Part shown: in pieces, positions 1-8,841 of the stretch
How the letters are laid out: each line of letters starts with the position of its first letter
Position numbering within the stretch: position 1 is the stretch's first letter
Origin: TMED14 sp041179465
GTDB taxonomy: Bacteria; Bacteroidota; Bacteroidia; Flavobacteriales; Schleiferiaceae
DNA: 26,322 nucleotides
Direction: 5' to 3'
NCBI GenBank assembly: GCA_041179465.1
Contig: JBEGTJ010000038.1
Location: forward strand, 1 to 26,322
Translations under genes and position numbers: made by a program
The notes under the pieces: model-generated
What the model saw: the letters and a program-made list of their open reading frames with translations, nothing else
Databases searched by the model: none
What the model was told of the DNA's origin: nothing

Positions 1-2
1 AA

Positions 3-1073
<1,071 letters not shown>

Positions 1074-1113
1074 GGCTTTAGGCGCATGCTCTTTTCCACG
1101 ACCTGGCTAAACG

Positions 1114-1141
1114 AAAAGGGGGGCAATCGCCCCCCTTTTTT
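1114..1141 (+). terminator. Rho-independent terminator of glmS
   Basis: A stem of AAAAGGGGGGC pairs with GCCCCCCTTTT around a 4-base loop (bases 1125-1128), followed by a T run. It lies 40 bases after the glmS stop and before the convergent barrel-protein gene. The A/T-flanked symmetric stem could stop transcription from both directions. Confidence 0.9.
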
Positions 1142-1158
1142 ATTTGCGGTCCAGAGCA

Positions 1159-1737
1159 CTAAATCCGGTACACGCCGCTGATGCCGATGGATTGACCCGA
1201 AAGCGAAAATTGGGTGGCGGGCTCTTGCCAGCTTCCGTTGGATTTATTGTACCAAATGGAGGCGGTGGGACCCACTTCGATGGCCAGCGTCCAGCGCGGC
1301 TTCACGCGGTAGCGCAGGCCGTACAGTACGCTTGCGGCGGGTCCGCCATAAAAATAATCCCCGTTGCTGCTGGTGTAACCGCCCATGCTTCCGCCCAATT
1401 CGAGGCCCCAGTAGCCCGACAGGGCCCGCTTCGGACGGTTCACGCGCTCGATTCCGAACATGCCTTGGGTGTTCATCCAGAAGTTGCGGTTGGGCTCGCT
1501 GTGGGTGTAGTTGATGGAATTTTGTCCAGTGCGGAACCTAAAGGCGTAGCGGCCCGTGCCCGGCTCGCCGAGGGCTTTGCGCGGACTCAGCTTCACCATG
1601 AAATTGTAGTTGACGAAGGTGCCAAACATGCCCCCCTGGGGCGGCGGCGTGCGGAGTCCGATTTGGGTTTCCCAGCGGTTCTGGGCCGAAGCCGACATGG
1701 CGGTAAGGAGGAGGGCAGCAGTTAAGGTGCGGAACAT
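1159..1737 (-). CDS. Predicted secreted/outer-membrane beta-barrel protein, unknown function
   Basis: I do not recognise a named family. The 192-residue product starts with a clear signal peptide (basic MFR, then a hydrophobic LTAALLLTAMSASA stretch, cleavage likely after ASA at about residue 18). The mature part is made of alternating aromatic and glycine-rich strands (for example YAFRFRTGQ, GYWGLELGG, YGLRYRVKPRWTLAIEVGP, QSIGISGVYRI), the pattern of small outer-membrane beta-barrel proteins (OmpW/porin-family sized) in Bacteroidota. It is convergent with glmS and divergent from the sulfotransferase gene. The localisation is inferred from composition; no catalytic motif is visible. The ATG start directly precedes the signal peptide, and no good TAnnTTTG box is seen upstream. 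Confidence 0.75.
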   Translation of the reverse strand: MFRTLTAALLLTAMSASAQNRWETQIGLRTPPPQGGMFGTFVNYNFMVKLSPRKALGEPGTGRYAFRFRTGQNSINYTHSEPNRNFWMNTQGMFGIERVNRPKRALSGYWGLELGGSMGGYTSSNGDYFYGGPAASVLYGLRYRVKPRWTLAIEVGPTASIWYNKSNGSWQEPATQFSLSGQSIGISGVYRI

Positions 1738-1769
1738 GGTAGTTAAGTTTAGCGTAAAGATGCGTCAGC

Positions 1770-1802
1770 TTGGAAAAAGGTTGCACCCTCGGGCTACCTT
1801 TG
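1770..1802 (+). promoter_or_regulatory. Bacteroidota-type promoter of the sulfotransferase gene
   Basis: TTG at 1770-1772, 22 bases, then TACCTTTG at 1795-1802. This fits the known Bacteroidota -33/-7 pattern (TTG, 17-23 bases, TAnnTTTG). The -7 box ends only 4 bases before the GTG start at 1807, so transcription would begin at or next to the start codon. Confidence 0.65.
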
Positions 1803-1806
1803 GCGC

Positions 1807-2655
1807 GTGAAATCGGCGATTTACCCCAATTTGGTGGTGGGCGGGGCCCCAAAGTGCGGAACCAGCAGTGTGTTCTTCTGGCTGGCGGCCCACCCCGAGG
1901 TGGCTTCGAGCCGCGAAAAAGAGACCTTTTTTTGGGCGCCCGACGTGAACCGCTTTAACGCTTCGTGCAACCTGCAGGTACACGGACCGCAGGCCTACCC
2001 TTCGCTTTTTGCGCACACCGGCCACGCCAAGGTTCGCTTTGAGGCGACGGCGGCCTACCTCTATTACGCCACGGCATGGGAGGGCTTGGCTTCGCTTCCC
2101 GAGAAGCCGTTGGTGCTGTTCCTCCTCCGCGAGCCCGCGGCCCGCACGCAAAGCCAGTTCTTATTTGAAACCCACCGCACCGGGCGCGTGAACGGCAGTT
2201 TTGCGGACTACCTGAAGGAGCCGCAGATTTTGGACCACGGGCACTACGTGCGCTACTTGGCGGAATGGGAACGCGCCCTCGGACGCGAGCACCTTTTGAT
2301 TTGGCAGTTTGAACAGGTGATGCGCGATCCGCGCACGGCCATGAAGCAACTCGCGGTGCGTCTGGGGATTGACCCGGCTTTTTACGACCGCTACGATTTT
2401 GCGGTGCGCAACGAGACGGTGGCGATCAAGAGCAAAAGACTTCATCGCTTGGGGCTTCGGCTGCAGTCGATGGTTCCGCACGCGATTCAGGACCTTTTGC
2501 TTCCGCTCTACCTCAAGCTCAACGGCGCGGGACGCGTGCAGGCTGACGACGACCTCAAGGCCCAGACAAGGGCCCTCAAGCCCCTTTTTGCCGACTCCAA
2601 CGCCGAACTGGCGGCGCGCTTTCCGGAGTCCATTGATTTGAGCCTGTGGAACTAG
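1807..2655 (+). CDS. PAPS-dependent sulfotransferase family protein
   Basis: This family transfers sulfate from 3'-phosphoadenylyl sulfate (PAPS) to a hydroxyl or amino group of a carbohydrate, lipid or small molecule; the acceptor here is unknown. The 282-residue product has the 5'-phosphosulfate-binding P-loop at residues 13-21 (GAPKCGTSS, Lys16) followed by a helix with the usual H-P ending, and the 3'-phosphate-binding segment at residues 107-116 (LREP..R..S, with Arg108, Arg113 and Ser116). Overall length fits soluble bacterial Sulfotransfer-domain proteins. The start is GTG, chosen because the P-loop strand follows directly and because a TACCTTTG promoter box ends 4 bases upstream. The stop overlaps the next gene by 10 bases, which suggests a two-gene unit modifying a common product. 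Confidence 0.88.
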   Translation: MKSAIYPNLVVGGAPKCGTSSVFFWLAAHPEVASSREKETFFWAPDVNRFNASCNLQVHGPQAYPSLFAHTGHAKVRFEATAAYLYYATAWEGLASLPEKPLVLFLLREPAARTQSQFLFETHRTGRVNGSFADYLKEPQILDHGHYVRYLAEWERALGREHLLIWQFEQVMRDPRTAMKQLAVRLGIDPAFYDRYDFAVRNETVAIKSKRLHRLGLRLQSMVPHAIQDLLLPLYLKLNGAGRVQADDDLKAQTRALKPLFADSNAELAARFPESIDLSLWN

Positions 2656-3662
2656 CGCACCCCGAACCTTCGGGCGACTCAAGCGTTAAAAACCCCGTGC
2701 GCCTACACCAACTCATTCAGCAGCTGCCGGGCTACGCCGGAATGCTGCGCGTCAATGGCGGCACGGTTCCGCACTCGTTTGTTTCGCTGCACCGTCCGAC
2801 GGGCAAGTACGTGCACCGCGTACTGCTGCGGCTGGCGTCTCGGCTTTTGGAACACGGAGGGGTGCGCACGCTGGGCCACGCCGGCGCCCCAGGGCTTGTT
2901 TTGGCGGAGCTTGACCCCCTGCGCGGTGCGGAGCAAATCCCCATCTGGCCGAAGGGCTATTCGGCGGTAGCGGCCAACGTTTGGGGTCGTCCTTCGGTTC
3001 GCGATGCGGTGACGGTTCCGGCCGAGCCCTTTATGGTGCTCGAACTCGACCCTTCGTGGAAGTCTTTTGACGACTACCTCGGGGCGATGAAGACCAAGTA
3101 CCGCACCCGGGCAAAACGGGCCCTGACGCTGTCGGCCCACTGCGAGCAGTGCGAGTGCACGAGCTGGCCCCATTCCGACTGGCTCGATTGGGCCGCTGAA
3201 TTGCTGGGCAAAACCCTAGCCGACAAGGTAATTGCCCTCCCCGAAGACCTGAGCACGCTCTTGGCGGCCTTCAAAGACGTGTACGGCCCCGATTTTCACG
3301 TGCTGGGCTACCGCCACGACGGACGCTGGGTCGGTTTCATCACGGCGCTCCGCGAAGGCGAAACGCTTTATGCGCTTCACATGGGTTTTGAGCCCGATTT
3401 TGCTCGGGAAGCCCAATTTTACCAGCGGAGTATGATGGACGTGGTCTCGCTCGGAATTCGAATCGGAGCGAAGCGCGTCAATATGGGCCGCACGGCCACC
3501 GAAATCAAGAGCACCCTGGGCGCCAAACCCGTAGAGAACAGCTTTGTCTTCATGACCACCTGCTGGTGGATGCGCTGGCTGGTCGCCGGCTACCGCCGGT
3601 GGGTGCTTCGGCTTCCGAACTACGAACTTCGCTCGCCCTTCAAAGGCGATGGAACGGACTGA
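2646..3662 (+). CDS. GNAT/FemAB-like N-acyltransferase family protein
   Basis: The 338-residue product resembles large bacterial proteins with a FemAB/peptidoglycan-bridge-type GNAT fold. The recognisable part is the central and C-terminal half: a FDDYLGAMKTKYRTRAKRA segment (residues about 138-156), a strand pair around FHVLGYRHDGRWVGFITAL, and a LYALHMGFEPDF...FYQRSMMDVVSLGIRIGAKRVNMGRT core where acyl-CoA or acyl-tRNA binding would be expected. Substrate and acyl donor cannot be read from sequence. The GTG at 2646 overlaps the sulfotransferase stop by 10 bases; an in-frame GTG at 2697 is an alternative start and no Shine-Dalgarno decides between them. The C-terminal WWMRWLVAGYRRWVLRLPNY segment is aromatic and basic and could touch the membrane. 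The neighbour suggests a joint role in decorating a lipid or glycan; this is inference. Confidence 0.7.
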   Translation: MELAHPEPSGDSSVKNPVRLHQLIQQLPGYAGMLRVNGGTVPHSFVSLHRPTGKYVHRVLLRLASRLLEHGGVRTLGHAGAPGLVLAELDPLRGAEQIPIWPKGYSAVAANVWGRPSVRDAVTVPAEPFMVLELDPSWKSFDDYLGAMKTKYRTRAKRALTLSAHCEQCECTSWPHSDWLDWAAELLGKTLADKVIALPEDLSTLLAAFKDVYGPDFHVLGYRHDGRWVGFITALREGETLYALHMGFEPDFAREAQFYQRSMMDVVSLGIRIGAKRVNMGRTATEIKSTLGAKPVENSFVFMTTCWWMRWLVAGYRRWVLRLPNYELRSPFKGDGTD

Positions 3663-3673
3663 GTTCCGCCCCC

Positions 3674-6061
3674 TTACAGCTCCAAAATGAACCCGAGGGT
3701 GGGCAGCGTGCGGCCGGTATCGCTGCGCAGCAGCTGCATCGCATAGCGCGTCGGATCGTTCGGATCCACCACGGGCTGCTTGCTGCTCGGGTCCCGCTGC
3801 ACCGTCAGGTAGGGCATGAGCGGGTAGTCGTTGGAACCCAAATTTTGCAAGTCCAGGTACCACGTAATGCTGTAGTTTTTGCGCGCCGTTACCTTGTCGA
3901 TGCGGAAGTCGATTTGGCTAAAGCTGGACAGTCGCTGGCTGTTCACTTGGGAATAATCAAAAACGCCCCGCTGCAGAAGGTCCCAGTTGCGGCGCACCGC
4001 CGAAGTCGCCTCGTCGAACGGAGTGAACGGGGTTCCGCTCGAATAGCGCGCCTTGACCCCCATCTGCCAGCCCTTGCCCCAAACGCGCCCGGCCGTGACC
4101 GAACCGCTGTGGCGGCTGTCCCAAACCGACGGAGCCCAATCGCCCGCAGCCGTTTGGAATTCGGACTTGCCGTAGTGGTAGGAGGCCATCCACCAGTACT
4201 TGCCCTTGAGCTTCTGCTGCAAAAACAGCTCGAGTCCGTAGGCGCGTCCCATGCTCGTGGGCGTCGAGGCCTGGTCGCCCACCGCCACGTAGGCGCCGAT
4301 GGCGTTGGCGTAGCTGATTTGGTCCTGCACTAAAAACGGGTAGCGGCTGTAGCCCTTGTAGTAGCCCTCCAAACTCACCCGGTAGGTTTGGCCGTTTTGG
4401 TACTCCACGCCCCCAGCGAGCTGGCGAACGAGGGCGCTGGCCAGGTCAGCGGTGCGCCCTTGGGCGGAATTGGCCGCCTGAATAATGGCCGGCGGAAGCT
4501 GGCTGTACTGCCCCACATTGGCGTTGGCGGTCCAGCGTTCGCTCAACAGGTAGCGCAGCGCCAGGCGCGGAGACAGGTTGTTCACTGGGTTGGCCGTCGA
4601 AGCCGAACGCTGGGCGGCGTCGGCGCGAAGGCCAAGGGTCGCGGTCAGTCGCGGGCCTATCGGCTGCGAATAGGTCCCAAAGAGGGCGGCGCTGCCGTAG
4701 GCCGAAGTGTCGGCCATCGCTACCGTATCGATGCGGGTTCCGGTCCACCGAACGCTCCACAGGTCGAGGGCGTAGCTTCGGCGTTCTAAACTGGCCCCGT
4801 AGCTAAGCTGTCCGCCGAGGGCGAAGGGATTTTGGCGGCGCTCCAGGCGCAGGCGCTGGTTCGTTTCGGTGCTGGCGTAGGCGAGCTGTCGGTCTTCTTC
4901 CAGGCCGGAGTTTGCGTTGAATTTCTCCGCGCGGTTGGCAATGCGGTCTTGGCTCAGCACCGCCGTCCACTGCCCTCGGTCGTCAAAGCTGCGGTAGCGG
5001 AGTCCGCCCACTTCGGTGCGCTGCGTGCCCTCGGGAATGTAGCCCACATTGTAGCTTAAGGCGTCTGAAGCGCTGGAGTCTGCGGGGTACAGCGAGTAGC
5101 GGTCCCAGCCTCCCAATGCCAGCAGGGTCAGGTCGCGGCGCGCGTCCAATTGGTGGTGAATCCGCACTTGGGCATCTTGGTAGGCGGGCAGAACCGGAAT
5201 CTTGAACAGCCTAAAGTAGTACTGACTGAAGGAGTTGCGGGCGCTTGCGGTGAACCGCGTTTTGTTGCCCAGCGGACCCTCCAACGTGGCCCCGTAGTCG
5301 GTCTGGCCCAGCGTGACGCGCAGGCCCAAGCGGTCGGAACGCCCGTTGCGCCCCTCCATCGACAGGGTGCCGCTGAGCACGTTGCCGAAGCTGCTGCTGA
5401 ACGCGCCCGTTTGGAGCTCGGTGTTCTGCACGTGGTCGAGGTTGATCAGGCTGACCGCGCCGCCGCTGGCCCCTTGAATCGAGAAGTGGTTGATCGTGGG
5501 CAGTTCAATGCCGTCGAAGCGGTAGGCGTTTTCGGAGGGAGATCCGCCGCGAAGCGAAATGGCGTAGCCAAAGCTCGGCTTGGGCAGAATCCCCGGAAAC
5601 GACTGAATGACCTTGGAAAGGTCGAGCACGGCGCCCGGCATGCGCTGCATTTCGGCCCAGCCAATGGACTTGATGCTCAGGGGCGACTCGCTGGTGCTTT
5701 GGAAGGCGTCGGCGGTGACGACGACTTCGCCCAAGTTTTGCTGCGGATCAATTTCTACGAGGAGTTCGTTGGGCTTCACCGCGTTGATCCACAGTTCGTG
5801 CACCGTCTTGACGTACAAGCCCTCGTCGCCCGTGACCGTCAGGTTGGCGAGGCCCGAGGGAAGGTTCTCAAAGCGAAACTGGCCCTCGGCGTCGGTGCGC
5901 GTTTGGAAGCGCTGAATGTTCGGGCTGGTCGTGATCACGACGTCCCATCCGGCGGCGGCGCGCCCGCTGGTTGCAAAAACGACGCGGCCGCTAAACTGAG
6001 CTTGAGCACGAAGCCCCAAGGTGGCAACAAAAACGAGAAATGCCCCAATCCAAAATTTCAT
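3674..6061 (-). CDS. TonB-dependent outer-membrane receptor with carboxypeptidase-regulatory-like domain
   Basis: This is an outer-membrane gated channel energised by TonB for uptake of an unidentified ligand. The 795-residue product has a signal peptide (cleavage likely after Ala21, AQA|Q), a carboxypeptidase-D-regulatory-like beta-sandwich at about residues 23-105 (SGRVVFATSGRAAAGWDVVI, DAEGQFRFENLPSG), a TonB-box-like LGEVVVTAD near residue 113, a plug domain (LRGGSPSENAYRFDGIELP, SFGNVLSGTLSMEGRNG), then a long beta-barrel rich in alternating aromatic strands. There is no SusD partner next to it, so it is not a classic SusCD polysaccharide locus. It ends 11 bases from the convergent acyltransferase gene. 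Ligand unknown; iron chelates, vitamins or peptides are all possible. Confidence 0.93.
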   Translation of the reverse strand: MKFWIGAFLVFVATLGLRAQAQFSGRVVFATSGRAAAGWDVVITTSPNIQRFQTRTDAEGQFRFENLPSGLANLTVTGDEGLYVKTVHELWINAVKPNELLVEIDPQQNLGEVVVTADAFQSTSESPLSIKSIGWAEMQRMPGAVLDLSKVIQSFPGILPKPSFGYAISLRGGSPSENAYRFDGIELPTINHFSIQGASGGAVSLINLDHVQNTELQTGAFSSSFGNVLSGTLSMEGRNGRSDRLGLRVTLGQTDYGATLEGPLGNKTRFTASARNSFSQYYFRLFKIPVLPAYQDAQVRIHHQLDARRDLTLLALGGWDRYSLYPADSSASDALSYNVGYIPEGTQRTEVGGLRYRSFDDRGQWTAVLSQDRIANRAEKFNANSGLEEDRQLAYASTETNQRLRLERRQNPFALGGQLSYGASLERRSYALDLWSVRWTGTRIDTVAMADTSAYGSAALFGTYSQPIGPRLTATLGLRADAAQRSASTANPVNNLSPRLALRYLLSERWTANANVGQYSQLPPAIIQAANSAQGRTADLASALVRQLAGGVEYQNGQTYRVSLEGYYKGYSRYPFLVQDQISYANAIGAYVAVGDQASTPTSMGRAYGLELFLQQKLKGKYWWMASYHYGKSEFQTAAGDWAPSVWDSRHSGSVTAGRVWGKGWQMGVKARYSSGTPFTPFDEATSAVRRNWDLLQRGVFDYSQVNSQRLSSFSQIDFRIDKVTARKNYSITWYLDLQNLGSNDYPLMPYLTVQRDPSSKQPVVDPNDPTRYAMQLLRSDTGRTLPTLGFILEL

Positions 6062-6074
6062 GTGGCGAAATTAC

Positions 6075-6120
6075 GGGGCATGTTTGGGCTAAAATACCCA
6101 CAAAAGTCATGTTTTGCCCC
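6075..6120. repeat. Nested inverted repeat between pth and the TonB-dependent receptor gene
   Basis: The outer arms are GGGGCA (6075-6080) and TGCCCC (6115-6120); the inner arms are TTTGGG (6083-6088) and CCCacAAA (6097-6104). It fills most of the 70-base gap after the pth stop and lies immediately before the receptor start, both genes being on the minus strand. It could act as a terminator-like hairpin or as an operator for the receptor gene. No T tract follows, so the role is uncertain. Confidence 0.4.
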
Positions 6121-6131
6121 GAGGCGACGGA

Positions 6132-6695
6132 CTATTGGTTGTATTGGGTCATCGCCACGGACGGACCCGCGAGGACAAAGGCCTCGAGCTGTTTGATGGC
6201 GCGCTCCAGGCCCGGGGTGAGAAACTCCTGCTCTTCGGGGGTCCAGCGCCCGAGTACAAAGTCGACTTGGTGCCCTTTCGGAAAATGCTGACCAATCCCG
6301 ATGCGCTGCCGGGCGTAGTCCTGGCGGCCGAGCGTGGCCTGAATGTCTTTGAGGCCGTTGTGGCCGCCGTCGGATCCCTTCAGTTTGAGGCGCACGTGGC
6401 CAATGGGCAGCGCGAGCTCGTCGACCACTACCACGAGGTTTTCGAGCGGAACCTTTTCTTCTTCGAGCCAGTACCGCACGGCCTTGCCGCTCAGGTTCAT
6501 GAACGTGCTGGGCTTGATCAGCACGATGCTCCGCCCCTTGAGGCTGAACTGGGCGCGGTCGCCGAGCCGAGAAACGAAAAAGGACGCCTTTTGGGCCGAA
6601 GCCCAGGCGTCCAGTAGGTCGAACCCAATGTTGTGGCGGGTGCGGGCGTATTCGCTGCCCGGATTACCCAGCCCCACCACGAGGAACTTTTTCAT
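6132..6695 (-). CDS. pth: Peptidyl-tRNA hydrolase
   Basis: Pth cleaves the ester bond of peptidyl-tRNAs that drop off ribosomes and so recycles tRNA in the cytoplasm. The 187-residue length is standard. The family's active-site residues are all visible: Asn11 in VGLGNPG, His21 in TRHNIGF, Asn68 in STFMN, Asp92 in VVVDELALPIG and Asn113 in GGHNGLKD. The ATG directly abuts the rplY stop with no spacing, so the two are almost certainly cotranscribed and perhaps translationally coupled; the prs-rplY-pth order is a common bacterial arrangement. Stop codon is TAG. Confidence 0.98.
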   Translation of the reverse strand: MKKFLVVGLGNPGSEYARTRHNIGFDLLDAWASAQKASFFVSRLGDRAQFSLKGRSIVLIKPSTFMNLSGKAVRYWLEEEKVPLENLVVVVDELALPIGHVRLKLKGSDGGHNGLKDIQATLGRQDYARQRIGIGQHFPKGHQVDFVLGRWTPEEQEFLTPGLERAIKQLEAFVLAGPSVAMTQYNQ

Positions 6696-7307
6696 TTATT
6701 CCGCGCTAGCCTCGGCGGGAGCCTCTTCTTCGGCACCTTCGTCGTCGGTGTCGGCCACGGCGTTGCGCGACATCGCGATCGAAACGACTACCGCGTTGTC
6801 GGCGTTCAAAATCTCGTAGGGCTTGCCCAACTTGATGTCTGAAACGCGAATCGCTTGGCCGATGCGCAGGTTGGTGATGTCGTGCTCGATGGACGACGGC
6901 AGGTCGTTAATCAGGCCCTTCACTTTGAGGTTGCGCAGGGCAAACTTCATTTTACCGCCGCTGCGTACCCCGCGAGCGTTACCGGTCAAAATCATCGGAA
7001 CCTGGATGGTTACCGGCTTGCCGTCAAGCACTTGAATGAAGTCAACGTGGGTCAACGAATCGTTGAGCACGTGGAACTGCATGTCCTGAATCACGGCCTG
7101 GTAGGTCTTGCCGTCGAGCTCAATCGACGCCATGCGGGCTTCTGCCGTGTAGACCAGGTCGCGGAAGGCGAGGGTGGGGGCGTAGAAGTGAACGGGGTGC
7201 TCACCTCCGTACATCACGCAGGGAACGTGGCCCTGTTCGCGGAGCTGCTTGGCGTACTTGGTGCCCAAATCGGTGCGGACGGTGCCTTGGAGAGTTACGG
7301 ATTGCAT
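6696..7307 (-). CDS. rplY: 50S ribosomal protein L25 (general stress protein Ctc type)
   Basis: L25 binds 5S rRNA in the large ribosomal subunit. This is the long Ctc form: an N-terminal 5S-binding L25 domain (residues 1 to about 90, MQSVTLQGTVRTDLGTKYAK, VPCVMYGG, HVDFIQV) followed by the C-terminal beta domain (about 95-180, with LRNLKVKGLINDLPSSIEHD). It ends in an acidic Ala/Glu-rich tail from about residue 185, common in Bacteroidota versions. It sits between prs (18-base gap) and pth (no gap) on the minus strand. The start has no obvious Shine-Dalgarno sequence. Confidence 0.97.
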   Translation of the reverse strand: MQSVTLQGTVRTDLGTKYAKQLREQGHVPCVMYGGEHPVHFYAPTLAFRDLVYTAEARMASIELDGKTYQAVIQDMQFHVLNDSLTHVDFIQVLDGKPVTIQVPMILTGNARGVRSGGKMKFALRNLKVKGLINDLPSSIEHDITNLRIGQAIRVSDIKLGKPYEILNADNAVVVSIAMSRNAVADTDDEGAEEEAPAEASAE

Positions 7308-7325
7308 GGCTTAAGAAATCGAGGT

Positions 7326-8258
7326 TTAGAACAAAAAGTGGTCGCTGATGGACTCGTTGGATTGGACTTTGCGCATCACCGCGGCAAACAAGGGTGCTAC
7401 GCTCAGGGTGCGGATTTTATCGCTGTTCCGCTTCAGGGGTATGGTGTCGGTAATGACCAATTCTTCGAGGGCCGAGGCCTCGATGCGCTCAATGGCGTTG
7501 CCCGAGAGCACGCCGTGGGTGCAGTACGCGCGCACCGACTTGGCGCCCTCGTCCATGAGCATGTCGGCCGCCTTGGTCAACGTGCCGGCGGTGTCGACCA
7601 TGTCGTCCATCAAAATCACGTGGCGATCCTTGACGTCTCCGATTACGGTCATCTTGTCGACTACGTTGGCCTTCTTGCGTTGCTTGTAGCAGATAACCAC
7701 TTCGGCGCCCAGCTGGTTGCCGTAGGCCGAGGCGCGCTTCGAACCGCCCACGTCGGGCGACGCAATGGTCAGGTTCTCGAGCCCGAGCGCTTCGATGTCG
7801 GGAATGAAGATGGAGCTGCTGTAGAGGTGGTCCACCGGAATCTCAAAAAAGCCCTGAATCTGGTCGGCGTGCAGGTCCATGGTCATCACGCGGGTCGCGC
7901 CGGCGGCTTCGAGCAGTTTGGCGACGAGCTTGCTCGTGATGGGAACGCGCGGCTTGTCCTTGCGGTCTTGGCGGGCGTATCCGAAGTAGGGAATTACGGC
8001 CGTAATGTGGCGTGCCGAGGCGCGCTTCGCCGCGTCAATCATCTGAAGGAGCTCAAACAAGTTCTCGGCCGAGGGCATCGTGCTTTGAATGAGGAACACG
8101 CGGCTTCCGCGCACCGACTCCTCAAACCACAGCACGTATTCGCCGTCGCTGAAGGGCTGCATGGCCACTTTGCCCATGGGCGCGCCGTACTCGTTCGCAA
8201 TTGCTTGAGCGAGTGAGGCGGTAGCGGTTCCAGCAAAGAGTTTAGCCTTCGGTTGCAT
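7326..8258 (-). CDS. prs: Ribose-phosphate pyrophosphokinase (PRPP synthetase)
   Basis: Prs converts ribose-5-phosphate and ATP to PRPP, feeding purine, pyrimidine, histidine, tryptophan and NAD synthesis. The 310-residue product shows FSDGE near the N-terminus, the ATP-binding PYFGYARQDRK loop, the MDLHADQIQGFF segment and the PRPP-binding VILMDDMVDTAGTL motif. The ATG at 8258 is chosen because it begins the conserved KAKLFAGTATASLAQ start. The frame is open for 47 further codons upstream, but that extension reads antisense through the tRNA-Leu gene and is spurious. A TACATTTG box lies 21 bases upstream. It is the first gene of a prs-rplY-pth unit, with rplY 18 bases downstream. Confidence 0.97.
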   Translation of the reverse strand: MQPKAKLFAGTATASLAQAIANEYGAPMGKVAMQPFSDGEYVLWFEESVRGSRVFLIQSTMPSAENLFELLQMIDAAKRASARHITAVIPYFGYARQDRKDKPRVPITSKLVAKLLEAAGATRVMTMDLHADQIQGFFEIPVDHLYSSSIFIPDIEALGLENLTIASPDVGGSKRASAYGNQLGAEVVICYKQRKKANVVDKMTVIGDVKDRHVILMDDMVDTAGTLTKAADMLMDEGAKSVRAYCTHGVLSGNAIERIEASALEELVITDTIPLKRNSDKIRTLSVAPLFAAVMRKVQSNESISDHFLF

Positions 8259-8279
8259 CAGAGATTTCTTCAGGGGGTG

Positions 8280-8287
8280 CAAATGTA
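8280..8287 (-). promoter_or_regulatory. -7 promoter box of prs
   Basis: TACATTTG on the minus strand matches the Bacteroidota -7 consensus TAnnTTTG and ends 21 bases before the prs ATG. No clear TTG is present at -33. It lies back to back with the tRNA-Leu box, with 13 bases between the two. Confidence 0.55.
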
Positions 8288-8300
8288 CGAATTTCTTGTG

Positions 8301-8308
8301 TACTTTTG
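8301..8308 (+). promoter_or_regulatory. -7 promoter box of tRNA-Leu
   Basis: TACTTTTG matches TAnnTTTG and ends 9 bases before the mature tRNA 5' end at 8318, a sensible distance for a short 5' leader removed by RNase P. Confidence 0.6.
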
Positions 8309-8317
8309 CCTTCCCTT

Positions 8318-8398
8318 GCCCAGGTGGCGGAATTGGTAGACGCGCACGACTCAAACTCGTGTTCCCCTGGAGTGCGGGTTCGATTCCCGCCCTGGGCA
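8318..8398 (+). tRNA. tRNA-Leu, anticodon CAA
   Basis: A complete cloverleaf can be drawn. The acceptor stem is GCCCAGG with CCTGGGC, with discriminator A at 8398. The D-arm region holds GGCGGAATTGGTAGACGC. The anticodon stem CACGA/TCGTG surrounds the loop CTCAAAC with anticodon CAA at 8352-8354 (reads UUG). There is a 12-base variable region, and the T-stem GCGGG/CCCGC has a TTCGATT loop. CCA is not encoded; the next bases are CAA. It lies 19 bases before the dCMP deaminase start with no terminator between, so the two may share a transcript. Confidence 0.97.
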
Positions 8399-8417
8399 CA
8401 AGGACCCCTCTTAGCTT

Positions 8418-8840
8418 ATGGCTAATTCAAAAACCGCGAAATACGACGCAGCCTACCTGCGCATGGCGGCCGAGTGGTCAAAGCTCTCCTATTGCCAGCG
8501 CCGCCAAGTAGGCGCACTGATCGTCAAGGGGCGCAGCATCATCTCGGACGGGTACAACGGCACGCCGAGCGGATTTGAAAACTTTTGCGAGGACGAGGAC
8601 GGCTACACCAAGTGGTACGTGCTGCACGCCGAGGCCAACGCCATCCTCAAAGTGGCGTCGACGACCCAGTCGTGCGAGGGCGCAACGCTCTACCTGACCA
8701 TGTCGCCCTGCCGGGAGTGCAGCAAGCTGATTCACCAGTCGGGAATCCGCCGCGTCGTCTACGCCACCGAGTACAAAGACCTTTCGGGCGTCGACTTCCT
8801 GCGCAAGGCCGGAGTAGAGGTGGAACTCGCCCGCCTGTAA
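8418..8840 (+). CDS. dCMP deaminase family protein (ComEB-like)
   Basis: Predicted zinc-dependent deoxycytidylate deaminase, converting dCMP to dUMP and so supplying thymidylate synthase. The 140-residue product carries the zinc signature HAEANA (His70, Glu72 as proton shuttle) and SPCRECSKLI (Cys98, Cys101). It also has the deoxynucleotide-recognition segment VGALIVKGRSIISDGYNGTP and the FENFCEDE loop typical of the dCMP branch rather than cytidine or riboflavin deaminases. It follows tRNA-Leu by 19 bases and has no separate promoter box. It complements the ribonucleotide reductase encoded at 12203-15646. The substrate is inferred from family resemblance. Confidence 0.93.
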   Translation: MANSKTAKYDAAYLRMAAEWSKLSYCQRRQVGALIVKGRSIISDGYNGTPSGFENFCEDEDGYTKWYVLHAEANAILKVASTTQSCEGATLYLTMSPCRECSKLIHQSGIRRVVYATEYKDLSGVDFLRKAGVEVELARL

Positions 8841-8841
8841 C

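Noticed and set aside
5150..6196. A 348-codon open frame antisense to the TonB-dependent receptor
   Set aside because: The receptor frame has signal peptide, plug and barrel; the antisense product shows none of the features of a real protein.
6855..8216. A 453-codon open frame antisense to rplY and prs
   Set aside because: It spans two well-supported genes and their intergenic gap on the other strand. Its composition (His, Val, Gly, Ala rich) is typical of antisense shadows.
8259..8399. N-terminal extension of prs by 47 codons
   Set aside because: The extension is antisense to tRNA-Leu and to both promoter boxes. The conserved Prs N-terminus starts at the ATG at 8258.
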